13,594 nt of DNA from Alphaproteobacteria bacterium (GTDB lineage: Bacteria > Pseudomonadota > Alphaproteobacteria > MED-G09), in contig JABHUT010000134.1 of the NCBI GenBank assembly GCA_018658685.1, positions 1 to 13,594 on the forward strand, given 5' to 3'. The position numbers were made by a program, and so were the translations under genes. The stretch's first letter is position 1; each line of letters begins with the position of its first letter. Under the pieces are notes generated by a model. The model ran no database searches and was not told the DNA's origin. It saw only the letters and a list, made by a program, of their open reading frames with translations. Positions 1 through 6,655 of this stretch are shown piece by piece.

Positions 1-114
1 ATGGTTTTTATAAGGGGTTAAAATATAGGCAGTAAAATCCTATTAAATATTAAGTATATTTTATGAAAGAAAGAAATAATGCTACATTAATACTCAACAC
101 TAGTGGGTAGTTAA

Positions 115-483
115 ATGGTAGATTATGATTATACATCACATGAATATAGGAATGGGAAAAAGAGATTCGTTCCCAAATCAGACTATGTAAAATTCCATGA
201 TGGATATTGGTATCCAGTGAGAATGACGACTTACTTATATTGGTTTAAATTCTTACAAGAAGCAGAGTTGTCTAGAGAGTTTGAAGTAGATTGGAAGAAG
301 TATAAAGACTGGGGGAGTAAGGAAGAGATTATGGATGAGTTAAAGCAAAGTATTGAGAATGGTTTTGTTGCCATAGCTGTGCCAAAGTTTGAGAAAATTA
401 GGAAAAAATTAATTAGGACTTTTGAAAAACTCTTTATAGTGATAGATAAATACCTGGTGGGCAGCCATAGCTCAGTTGGTTAG
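115..483 (+). CDS. Hypothetical protein, 122 aa, 3' end running into tRNA-His
   Basis: I do not recognise this protein with confidence. It is rich in aromatic and charged residues (YDYTSHEYRNGKKRF near the N-terminus, then DGYWYPVRMTTYLYWFKFL and VDWKKYKDWG), with no signal peptide and no clear membrane segment. A TAA lies in frame immediately upstream (112-114), so no earlier start exists in this frame; the ribosome-binding site is poor. The last eight codons (GSHSSVG plus stop) are read from the first 23 bases of tRNA-His. A plausible tRNA promoter lies inside its 3' part. The N-terminal two thirds reads like a genuine soluble protein, but the C-terminus is probably accidental, so this may be the remnant of a longer gene cut off beside the tRNA. 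It could also be a chance open frame. Confidence 0.4.
   Translation: MVDYDYTSHEYRNGKKRFVPKSDYVKFHDGYWYPVRMTTYLYWFKFLQEAELSREFEVDWKKYKDWGSKEEIMDELKQSIENGFVAIAVPKFEKIRKKLIRTFEKLFIVIDKYLVGSHSSVG
422..450 (+). promoter_or_regulatory. Candidate sigma-70-type promoter for tRNA-His
   Basis: TTGAAA at 422-427 and GATAAA at 445-450 are separated by exactly 17 bases, and a start about seven bases later would give a leader of only a few bases before the tRNA at 461. A second -10-like hexamer, TATAGT (435-440), lacks a matching -35. The motif lies inside the open frame 115-483. This is a consensus match by eye in AT-rich DNA. Confidence 0.4.
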
Positions 484-537
484 AGCGCCTGGTTGTGGAC
501 CAGGAGGTCCTTAGTTCAAATCTAAGTGGCTGTACCA
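461..537 (+). tRNA. tRNA-His (anticodon GTG)
   Basis: A complete cloverleaf can be folded by eye. The acceptor stem is GCAGCCA (461-467) with TGGCTGT (527-533), giving a G1:U72 wobble. The D stem is GCTC/GAGC (470-473/483-486). The anticodon stem is CCTGG/CCAGG (488-492/500-504) around the loop TTGTGGA, with GTG at 495-497. The variable loop is AGGTC, and the T stem CTTAG/CTAAG encloses TTCAAAT. The CCA tail is encoded (535-537). The discriminator base is A (534), not the C73 that pairs with G-1 in most bacterial tRNA-His. That state is typical of an alphaproteobacterial clade with a co-evolved histidyl-tRNA synthetase. No terminator is visible before the convergent stop codon at 539. Confidence 0.96.
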
Positions 538-538
538 C

Positions 539-2671
539 CTAATTTAAACCTCTATCCTCTAGTAACGGACCTATATTAGGGTTGCTACCTTTAAATTTAC
601 GGTATAGCTCCATAGGGTCTTCCGTACCACCTTTTTCAAGAATATATTCTCTATATTTACCTGCCAAATCTTGATTATAGATGTCTCCGCTTTCCTTAAA
701 GGCGGAAAAAGCATCCGAATCTAAAACTGCAGCCCAAATATAACTATAATAGCCAGCTGAATATGAAGAGGTAAAAATATGTTGAAAATAAGTAGTTCTA
801 TAACGAGAAACTATTTCATCTATTAGGCCTATTTTCTTAAGAGAGCTTTTTTCAAAATCATTAGTATCTTGCATATCTTTAGACTTGAGGCTATGCCAAT
901 CCATATCTAAATAAGTTGCTGCTAAATATTCAGTGTTAGCAAATCCTTGATTAAATTTACTCGCATTCTTCATTTTATCAATCAGTTCATCACTTATTAC
1001 TTCGCCAGTCTTATAATGCTTAGCATAAGATTTTAAAGATTCTGGTTCACTTGCCCAATGCTCTAATACTTGAGACGGAAACTCGACAAAATCTCTTGAA
1101 ACTGAGGTTCCCGATAAACTCTCATAATGAGTATTTGTTAGTAAACCATGAAGACCATGACCAAATTCATGAAATAATGTAGTAACGTGTTCAAAACTTA
1201 AAAGAGATGGCTTGTTTTTGGTTGGAGGAGGAAAATTACAAACATTAACAACTATTGGTCTTTCCCTTCCATCAAAATTTGATTGGTCTTTAAAAGTGCT
1301 CATCCACGCTCCACCCCTTTTACTTGAACGGGTATAATAGTCTCCTATATATAAACCTAAATAAGATCCGTTTTCGTCCTTAACTTGCCAAACTCTTGCA
1401 TCAGGATGATAAAGTTCAATATCGAATTTTTCTTCAAATGTTAATCCAAAAAGTTTATTGGCAGTTTTAAATATTCCATCAATAGTATTATCTAGGGTGA
1501 AGAAATTTTTTATTTCCTCTTCATCTAAATTATATTTTTCTTTTCTAACTTTTTCGGAATAATACCACCAATCCCAAGATGCAATTTTAAAATTTTGACC
1601 TTCTTTATTAACAAATTTTTGTAATTCTTGAAGCTCATCTTTTGCTCTGTTTAATGCAGGTTTCCATAATTGGTTAAGAAGCTCATAAACAGCATCAGGT
1701 GTTTTTGCCATTGTATTATCAAGAACATAATGAGCGTGTGTTTCAAAGCCAAGGATATTAGCCTTTTCAACTCTTAATGAAGCAATTTTTGAAGTGATAT
1801 TCTTATTATCGTATTCGTTATCATTATCACCCCTCATTATATAACCAATATAAAGTTTCTCCCTTAAATCTCGTCTTTCTGAATAGGTAAGAAAGGGATA
1901 CATGCTGCTTCTGTGAGAGGTAAATATATATTTATTATTATATTTAGTATTAGATGTTTTTTTATATTTATTATCAGCCTCTTCCTTAGCAAGGCTAATA
2001 ATATCTTCTGGCAAACCCTTTAAGTCATCCTTGCCAAGTATAATTTCAAAATTGTTTGTTTCTGCTAATAGGTTTTGAGAAAATTGCACTGAAAGTTTTG
2101 ATATTTCTTGATTAATTTCTGAATATCTATCTTTATCTGAACCTTGCAGAAGAGCTCCACTTCTAATAAACCTTTTATAAGTTTCTTCTAAAATTTTTCT
2201 TTCTTCTTGTGATAAGTTTAAATTATCAACGTCTTCCCATAACAAGCTAACCTTTTTAAAAATATATGGATTGAGACTTATAGAGTCATAATGTTGAGAA
2301 AGTTTGGGAGAAATTTTCTTTTCAATTTCTTGTAATTTTTCATTAGTCGCTGATCCAGAAAGATTAAAAAATACAGCATTAACTTTATCTAATAATTCTC
2401 CCGAGCGCTCCATAGCAATTATAACATTTTCAAAGGAAGGTTTCTCTGTGTTTTGAATTATTTGCTCTATTTCATTATTATGTTCTTCCATACCTTTAAT
2501 AAAAGCTGGCATAAAATGCTTTTCCTCTATTTCTGAAAAGGGTGGTATCTCAAATTGAGTTTTATAATCTTTATAAAATGGATTTTCCATGGCGTGTATA
2601 TTAGAAAAAGCAATTATTATAATAAATAAAAAAATAATAACTTTTCTGATTCCTTTAAATGGATATTTCAA
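539..2671 (-). CDS. Exported M3-family zinc metallopeptidase (oligopeptidase A / dipeptidyl carboxypeptidase type)
   Basis: This enzyme cleaves short peptides, probably removing C-terminal dipeptides or trimming oligopeptides. Numbered from the TTG at 2671, the zinc site HEFGH is at residues 501-505 inside LFHEFGHGLHGLL. The third ligand is probably Glu530 in VEFPSQ, and the late substrate-binding motif YSAGYYSYIW is present. The roughly 710 aa length fits the family. The N-terminus KYPFKGIRKV, a long run of Ile/Phe and then NIHA just before MENPF looks like a Sec signal, so a periplasmic location is likely. No ATG gives this signal: the frame stays open to a TTG at 2719, which would overlap the upstream gene by 41 bases, whereas the TTG at 2671 lies just after that gene's stop. 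Neither has a good ribosome-binding site, and an ATG at 2590 would give a signal-less protein. It sits directly behind the DUF6580 gene and is probably co-transcribed with it. Confidence 0.9.
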   Translation of the reverse strand: MKYPFKGIRKVIIFLFIIIIAFSNIHAMENPFYKDYKTQFEIPPFSEIEEKHFMPAFIKGMEEHNNEIEQIIQNTEKPSFENVIIAMERSGELLDKVNAVFFNLSGSATNEKLQEIEKKISPKLSQHYDSISLNPYIFKKVSLLWEDVDNLNLSQEERKILEETYKRFIRSGALLQGSDKDRYSEINQEISKLSVQFSQNLLAETNNFEIILGKDDLKGLPEDIISLAKEEADNKYKKTSNTKYNNKYIFTSHRSSMYPFLTYSERRDLREKLYIGYIMRGDNDNEYDNKNITSKIASLRVEKANILGFETHAHYVLDNTMAKTPDAVYELLNQLWKPALNRAKDELQELQKFVNKEGQNFKIASWDWWYYSEKVRKEKYNLDEEEIKNFFTLDNTIDGIFKTANKLFGLTFEEKFDIELYHPDARVWQVKDENGSYLGLYIGDYYTRSSKRGGAWMSTFKDQSNFDGRERPIVVNVCNFPPPTKNKPSLLSFEHVTTLFHEFGHGLHGLLTNTHYESLSGTSVSRDFVEFPSQVLEHWASEPESLKSYAKHYKTGEVISDELIDKMKNASKFNQGFANTEYLAATYLDMDWHSLKSKDMQDTNDFEKSSLKKIGLIDEIVSRYRTTYFQHIFTSSYSAGYYSYIWAAVLDSDAFSAFKESGDIYNQDLAGKYREYILEKGGTEDPMELYRKFKGSNPNIGPLLEDRGLN

Positions 2672-2678
2672 AATAAAA

Positions 2679-3176
2679 TTAAGAATTTGTATATAAACGA
2701 TTGTAAAAACTAATAGCAATCTCTCTTAAAACATAAAATAAACTTGAAAATACCAGAGTACTTATCAATAGCCTGAGGTCAAAAGGTAAAGCCAATAAGT
2801 AAGTATTGAAAAGTGAGTAGCCTAAGCCACCAGAAAGCCAAACAGAAAAATTAACAAATATGTGCCAGACGGCAACCGATGCAATACCTCTTATAATAAG
2901 ATTTTTATATGAAAGATCTTTTGATAAAAAAGATAAAATACTGGCAAATAAAATACAAAAATAAACAACAGGCATTGAAGAATAGAATCCTAAAAACGGA
3001 TCAGTTAAAATTAAAACTCCAATTGGCAAAAATAATTGAATATAACGATTACTCGTCAAAAAAGGCATAAAGGATGCAACAGCAATAATAGGGGTAAAAT
3101 TAGCAGGTAAACCAATAAAGCGGCTTAATATTAAACAAACAATAAATAAACCAGCTGATTTAAAAAATTCTATCAC
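2679..3176 (-). CDS. DUF6580-type integral membrane protein
   Basis: This is a hydrophobic protein of 165 aa with about five membrane segments. It resembles the DUF6580 family of putative transport proteins: PANFTPIIAVASF near residue 24, then the DPFLGFYSSMPVVY region, then NFSVWLSGGLGY followed by a LALPF motif. These correspond in order to the conserved NFTPI, D-x-x-x-G-F, NF-x-VW and ALPF blocks I associate with that family, whose substrate is not established. The start is GTG at 3176, supported by an unusually strong ribosome-binding site: AAGGAGGT in transcript sense, about seven bases upstream. The M3 peptidase gene follows within a few bases, suggesting an operon. Pairing with an exported peptidase hints at peptide or cofactor uptake, but that is inference only. 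Confidence 0.75.
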   Translation of the reverse strand: MIEFFKSAGLFIVCLILSRFIGLPANFTPIIAVASFMPFLTSNRYIQLFLPIGVLILTDPFLGFYSSMPVVYFCILFASILSFLSKDLSYKNLIIRGIASVAVWHIFVNFSVWLSGGLGYSLFNTYLLALPFDLRLLISTLVFSSLFYVLREIAISFYNRLYTNS

Positions 3177-3209
3177 TTCGATACCTCCTTAATATTATTA
3201 ATTTCTATT

Positions 3210-3225
3210 TTGATATAAGTATCAA
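3210..3225. promoter_or_regulatory. Perfect inverted repeat in divergent promoter region, possible operator
   Basis: TTGATA-TAAG-TATCAA is a perfect 6-bp inverted repeat lying between the divergent DUF6580-M3 unit (start 3176) and psd (start 3304). On the minus strand, TTGATA at 3225-3220 could also serve as a -35 element, with the weak hexamer ATTAAT 17 bases further on. It could be a regulator site, a promoter element or chance in AT-rich sequence. The rest of 3177-3303 holds only the ribosome-binding sites of the two flanking genes. Confidence 0.3.
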
Positions 3226-3303
3226 TAATGCTTTCAATTTTAAAGGATTAAGGTACATATGTCATGCTTTACACAAATAATTCTTTTAAAAGGAACTTAT
3301 AAA

Positions 3304-3960
3304 ATGTTTTCATTAAAAAAAACAGTCTCATTAATTCATAAAGAGGGGTGGAAATTTGCAACTATTTTCTTTTTAACCTCATCATTATTATTAATGGTAT
3401 GGCTACCTTTTGCTATTATAGGATTTCTTCTAACATTTTTTGTTGTCTGGTTCTTTCGAGATCCTGATAGAAAAACTCCAAATATAAAAAATAAAATCAT
3501 AAGCCCGGCAGACGGAAAAATATGCCTTATAGACAAAGCAAAGCCTCCGAAAGAACTATTAATGGATTCAAAAGAGATGTTTCGTATATGTGTCTTTATG
3601 AACGTGTTTAATGTGCATGTTAATAGAAGTCCTGTTAAAGGAACAATTAGAGAAATAGTTTATAAAAAAGGGCAATTTCTTAATGCAAGCTTAGATAAGG
3701 CTAGTGAAAAAAATGAAAGAAATAGCCTTATAATCGAAACAGATGACAATAAAGAGATAATTGTTACTCAAATAGCAGGATTAATAGCTAGAAGAATTTT
3801 AAGTTTTGTTAATAATAAAGATAAAATTGATGCTGGTGAAAGATTTGGCTTAATAAGATTTGGCTCTCGGGTGGATATTTATCTTCCTGAAGGATCTAAA
3901 GCAGCTGTAAAAATTGGTGATACAGTAAAGGCTGGTGAAACAATTATTGGTTCGCTGTGA
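3304..3960 (+). CDS. psd: Phosphatidylserine decarboxylase proenzyme (short form)
   Basis: The enzyme converts phosphatidylserine to phosphatidylethanolamine at the inner membrane and depends on a pyruvoyl group made by self-cleavage. An N-terminal hydrophobic region (about residues 18-50) anchors it. SPADGK (Asp70), NVHVNRSPVKG (His105) and TQIAGLIARRI are family signatures. The cleavage site is FGS within IRFGSRVDIYLP, giving a beta chain of 1-187 and an alpha chain starting at Ser188, which becomes the pyruvoyl group. At 218 aa it matches the short alphaproteobacterial-type enzymes rather than the longer E. coli form. The frame is open back to an ATG at 3259, but the ATG at 3304 is preferred because AAGGA lies nine bases upstream and the extra residues match nothing. 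pssA follows after 44 bases. Confidence 0.95.
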   Translation: MFSLKKTVSLIHKEGWKFATIFFLTSSLLLMVWLPFAIIGFLLTFFVVWFFRDPDRKTPNIKNKIISPADGKICLIDKAKPPKELLMDSKEMFRICVFMNVFNVHVNRSPVKGTIREIVYKKGQFLNASLDKASEKNERNSLIIETDDNKEIIVTQIAGLIARRILSFVNNKDKIDAGERFGLIRFGSRVDIYLPEGSKAAVKIGDTVKAGETIIGSL

Positions 3961-4004
3961 ATTTAAAAGTTGTCTTAAATAATAAATAGAATAAAAGCAT
4001 ACTT

Positions 4005-4763
4005 ATGAAAAAAAATTCAATTAAATCAATGATACCAAATATCACAACCTTAATAGGATTATGTTTTGGTATTACAGCAATACGTTTTGCTTTATCAAAT
4101 CAATTTGAGTTGAGCGTAATATGTATTGTAATGGCTTCTGTCTGTGATGTCCTAGATGGAAGGTTTTCTAGGTTTTTTAAAAGTGAATCCCGACTTGGAG
4201 CAGAGCTTGATTCATTAGCTGATTTTTTGAACTTTGGTATAGCGCCTGGTTTATTAATTTATATTTCTATTCTGCAAGATAGTGGAATAACTGCTTGGAT
4301 TGCTATACTGACTTTTATAGTTTTATCCTGTCTTCGTTTAGCAAGATTCAATGTTGGTATTGACTCAAAAAATAAAAAATACCCAAGCTTCTTTACAGGA
4401 GTTCCAACACCTGCTGGTGCTGGTTTAGTTTTATTACCTCTTATACATTCCTTTTTAGGATTCAATTGGGCTTTTGAAACACCTACTTTAACATGTGTTT
4501 ATATAGTAATTATTGGACTTCTTCTTGTAAGTAAAATTCCAACGTTTTCCGGTAAGCATGTTCGATTTCAAATAAAAAAATTTAAAGACTTAAAGATTAT
4601 TTTATCGGTATCCATTGTCTTTATTTGTTTATTAAATTCACCTTGGATTACATTAAGCCTTATAGGGTTTGTGTATATAATTTCTATACCCTTATCGATT
4701 AAAGCTTGGGCAGATCTATCAGATCCAGACAAGGATTCATCTGATCCTTCTTTAGAAATATAA
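4005..4763 (+). CDS. pssA: CDP-diacylglycerol--serine O-phosphatidyltransferase
   Basis: This enzyme makes phosphatidylserine from CDP-diacylglycerol and serine, supplying the substrate for the decarboxylase encoded just upstream. The CDP-alcohol phosphotransferase signature is complete: Asp48, Asp51-Gly52, Arg56, Gly65, Asp69 and Asp73, within DVLDGRFSR and then GAELDSLAD. The residue before Arg56 is Ser instead of the consensus Ala, a mild change. The protein is a multi-spanning membrane protein of 252 aa with a polar C-terminal tail (SDPDKDSSDP), and its length fits type II PssA. The ribosome-binding site is weak, so translation may rely on coupling within the psd-pssA transcript. The stop codon is three bases from the stop of the convergent thioesterase gene, with no terminator hairpin between them. 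Confidence 0.95.
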   Translation: MKKNSIKSMIPNITTLIGLCFGITAIRFALSNQFELSVICIVMASVCDVLDGRFSRFFKSESRLGAELDSLADFLNFGIAPGLLIYISILQDSGITAWIAILTFIVLSCLRLARFNVGIDSKNKKYPSFFTGVPTPAGAGLVLLPLIHSFLGFNWAFETPTLTCVYIVIIGLLLVSKIPTFSGKHVRFQIKKFKDLKIILSVSIVFICLLNSPWITLSLIGFVYIISIPLSIKAWADLSDPDKDSSDPSLEI

Positions 4764-4766
4764 TAG

Positions 4767-5186
4767 CTATTGCACAGGCATAGGTACTAATTTATTTGTT
4801 GAAGTCCCTTTTGCTATAAGATTGCCGTCCTTATCAATTAATGATCCTTCAACAAAAGCAATAGATCTTCCAAGCTTAATAACTTTTGCCTCAGCAATAA
4901 CTGGACCAGGATTAGCAGACTTAAGAAAAGTTATCTTTAGCTCAAGAGTTAGAGGGCTAAACTGAAAATTAGTTGGTATCATAACGCTGTGAGCCATTGC
5001 TGAGTCTATCCATCCAGTTACGTATCCGCCCTGTACAATATTTCCAGAATGACAGTGACGATGTTCAGCAATATACTCTAGTCTAATAGAGCTGTCTTCC
5101 TTACTAAAATCTAAAATCCTATTAAAACCCATTCCTTGAAATAAAGGCTGCTCACGCATATGTTCTGTTCGTTCTTTTATATTCAT
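4767..5186 (-). CDS. PaaI-family hotdog-fold acyl-CoA thioesterase
   Basis: This is a small hotdog-fold protein expected to hydrolyse acyl-CoA or aryl-CoA thioesters in the cytoplasm. The conserved block is HCHSGNIVQGGYVTGWIDS followed by AMAH at about residues 44-66 (numbering from 5186). Asp61 lies at the usual catalytic-acid position on the central helix. The classical HGG motif reads QGG here, with Gln52 in the His position. The frame is open to an ATG at 5207, which would overlap the upstream serine hydrolase gene by 14 bases. The ATG at 5186 is preferred because GGTAGTGAT just upstream partly matches the anti-Shine-Dalgarno complement and the overlap disappears. It is the last gene of the minus-strand run that starts with the phosphatase-like gene; its real substrate is unknown. 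Confidence 0.85.
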   Translation of the reverse strand: MNIKERTEHMREQPLFQGMGFNRILDFSKEDSSIRLEYIAEHRHCHSGNIVQGGYVTGWIDSAMAHSVMIPTNFQFSPLTLELKITFLKSANPGPVIAEAKVIKLGRSIAFVEGSLIDKDGNLIAKGTSTNKLVPMPVQ

Positions 5187-5193
5187 AATATCA

Positions 5194-6654
5194 CTACCCA
5201 AAGTCATTACTTACAATAATATCCGAATTAAGTATCAGATTATCGCCAACATCGTAAAGTAATTCCTCGAGTTTAATAGTGGGTAAATTACCGGTTTCTG
5301 TATTCTGATAAGAAATTGGAAAATTAACTATAGCAGACTCTTCATCCCCAACAGGCTGATATTTAGTAAACCTAACAAAGACCAGATCTATTTCAGGCCA
5401 GATATAAATTAATTGACCATCCAAACCTTTTGCTGAGAAAAAATTATACTCTTTTTCGTCTGGACCATTACTAGTCCACCATTGAAATCCATAAGGAGCC
5501 AAATTATTATAATTGTTTGTAGCTAATTCAAGCCATCCAGATGAGACAACTTCTTTATTTTCCCATTTTCCATCCTGAGCAATCATTAATCCAAATTTTG
5601 CAAAATCTCTAGGGGTCATATCTAGGCTAGCGTAGGTAACTGTATTACCAGCCTGATCGGTCCACCATTTATCTTGAACCTCTAGAATATCAAAAAGTTT
5701 CTTATCAGCATAATCTTGAACAGATAAACCTGTAGCATTTTCTAAAATCTCACCTAGCAACATAGAATCTTCGTTAGAATAACTAAAGGCTGTTTCTGGA
5801 GGCCTTATAATATCTCTATCAAGAGAGTATTTGACCATATTCGTTGAAAAAACAACTCCTGCTAATGGATGGTCGTCCATCCCCGATTGCATTGCTAGAA
5901 GATGTTTTAATAAAATGTTATCTTGATCCTTTCCTCTCCATTCAGGTAGATAATCAGTGATAGGATCATTGATAGAATTTATGTAACCTTCATCAATTGC
6001 TATACCAATTAAAGTAGAGGTAAAGCTCTTAGCAACCGACCAGCTTGTTACTAAACTAGACTTATCGTATCCCTCACCATAATACTCTGCAATTATATTA
6101 TTCCCTTGAATCAAAATAGCAGCTTGCGTATTAAATCCAGGAACTTTTACAAAATCCATTAATTCATTTACCTCAATATCGTCCAGGCCAATGCTATCTG
6201 GGGTTTTCTCAATCCAAGAAAAATCTATATTATTAGAGCCAAGACTTGTCTCTTTAATTACTATATTTGTATCACCTGATAATGCGCCAGATTTTGGGAA
6301 TGCTTGAATTCCAAATAATTTTGAAAATTCTAGATAATTTTTTTGTTCAACTCTTATTCCTCCGGTTATATTTCCTCCAATCTCATATGAGTTTTTATCA
6401 GCCGCGCTAATATTTATAATTGCTCCATTTGAAAGTGTAATTTGAAAAGCGCTGGAAGAAAATTTAGTTGATGAAATTTCTAATCCATCAGCTAATTGAA
6501 TAGTATTTTTACCCTCTGTATCAACAATAGTTAGGGATGTGTCAGAAGGTATTGCTTTTGATATTACGTAAATATCATCCCCTTTTAAGCCTCTATATGT
6601 CGTATTATTTGTTGGAATAATAATATCATTTCCTGAGCTATAGTTAATTGTCAT
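5194..6654 (-). CDS. Serine hydrolase (class C beta-lactamase/esterase fold) with N-terminal RTX-like domain
   Basis: The C-terminal two thirds is a serine hydrolase of the beta-lactamase / 6-aminohexanoate-dimer hydrolase / EstB superfamily. The nucleophile motif SxxK is SVAK at residues 206-209 (SWSVAKSFTS). The second motif is YSN at 292-294. The third element is AKGLDGQ around 408-414, replacing KTG, which favours an esterase or amidase over a true beta-lactamase. The first ~100 residues are different: SGNDIIIPTNNTTYRG, then GDDIYVIS, IVDTEGKNTIQLADGL and LSNGAIINIS, a beta-strand-rich pattern like hemolysin-type (RTX-like) regions of type I-secreted proteins. There is no Sec signal. The ATG at 6654 follows the stop of the PNPOx-like gene after one base, so the two are translationally linked. 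The substrate cannot be read from sequence. Confidence 0.85.
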   Translation of the reverse strand: MTINYSSGNDIIIPTNNTTYRGLKGDDIYVISKAIPSDTSLTIVDTEGKNTIQLADGLEISSTKFSSSAFQITLSNGAIINISAADKNSYEIGGNITGGIRVEQKNYLEFSKLFGIQAFPKSGALSGDTNIVIKETSLGSNNIDFSWIEKTPDSIGLDDIEVNELMDFVKVPGFNTQAAILIQGNNIIAEYYGEGYDKSSLVTSWSVAKSFTSTLIGIAIDEGYINSINDPITDYLPEWRGKDQDNILLKHLLAMQSGMDDHPLAGVVFSTNMVKYSLDRDIIRPPETAFSYSNEDSMLLGEILENATGLSVQDYADKKLFDILEVQDKWWTDQAGNTVTYASLDMTPRDFAKFGLMIAQDGKWENKEVVSSGWLELATNNYNNLAPYGFQWWTSNGPDEKEYNFFSAKGLDGQLIYIWPEIDLVFVRFTKYQPVGDEESAIVNFPISYQNTETGNLPTIKLEELLYDVGDNLILNSDIIVSNDFG

Positions 6655-6655
6655 T

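Noticed and set aside
1..114. Possible 3' end of an upstream gene (frame ending GFYKGLKYRQ-stop at 33-35)
   Set aside because: Only about ten codons are visible, with no recognisable motif, so it cannot be told from chance; nothing else is seen in 1-114.
3259..3303. Upstream extension of psd starting at an ATG at 3259
   Set aside because: The ATG at 3304 has AAGGA at good spacing and gives the normal family N-terminus; the added 15 residues match nothing in the family.
3336..3536. Open frame antisense to psd (minus strand)
   Set aside because: It lies wholly inside a gene with clear family motifs and has no ribosome-binding site or recognisable product.
5194..6654. Calling the serine hydrolase a true beta-lactamase resistance gene
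   Set aside because: The KTG element is replaced by AKGLDGQ and there is no signal peptide; the fold is shared by many esterases and amidases, so resistance is not supported.
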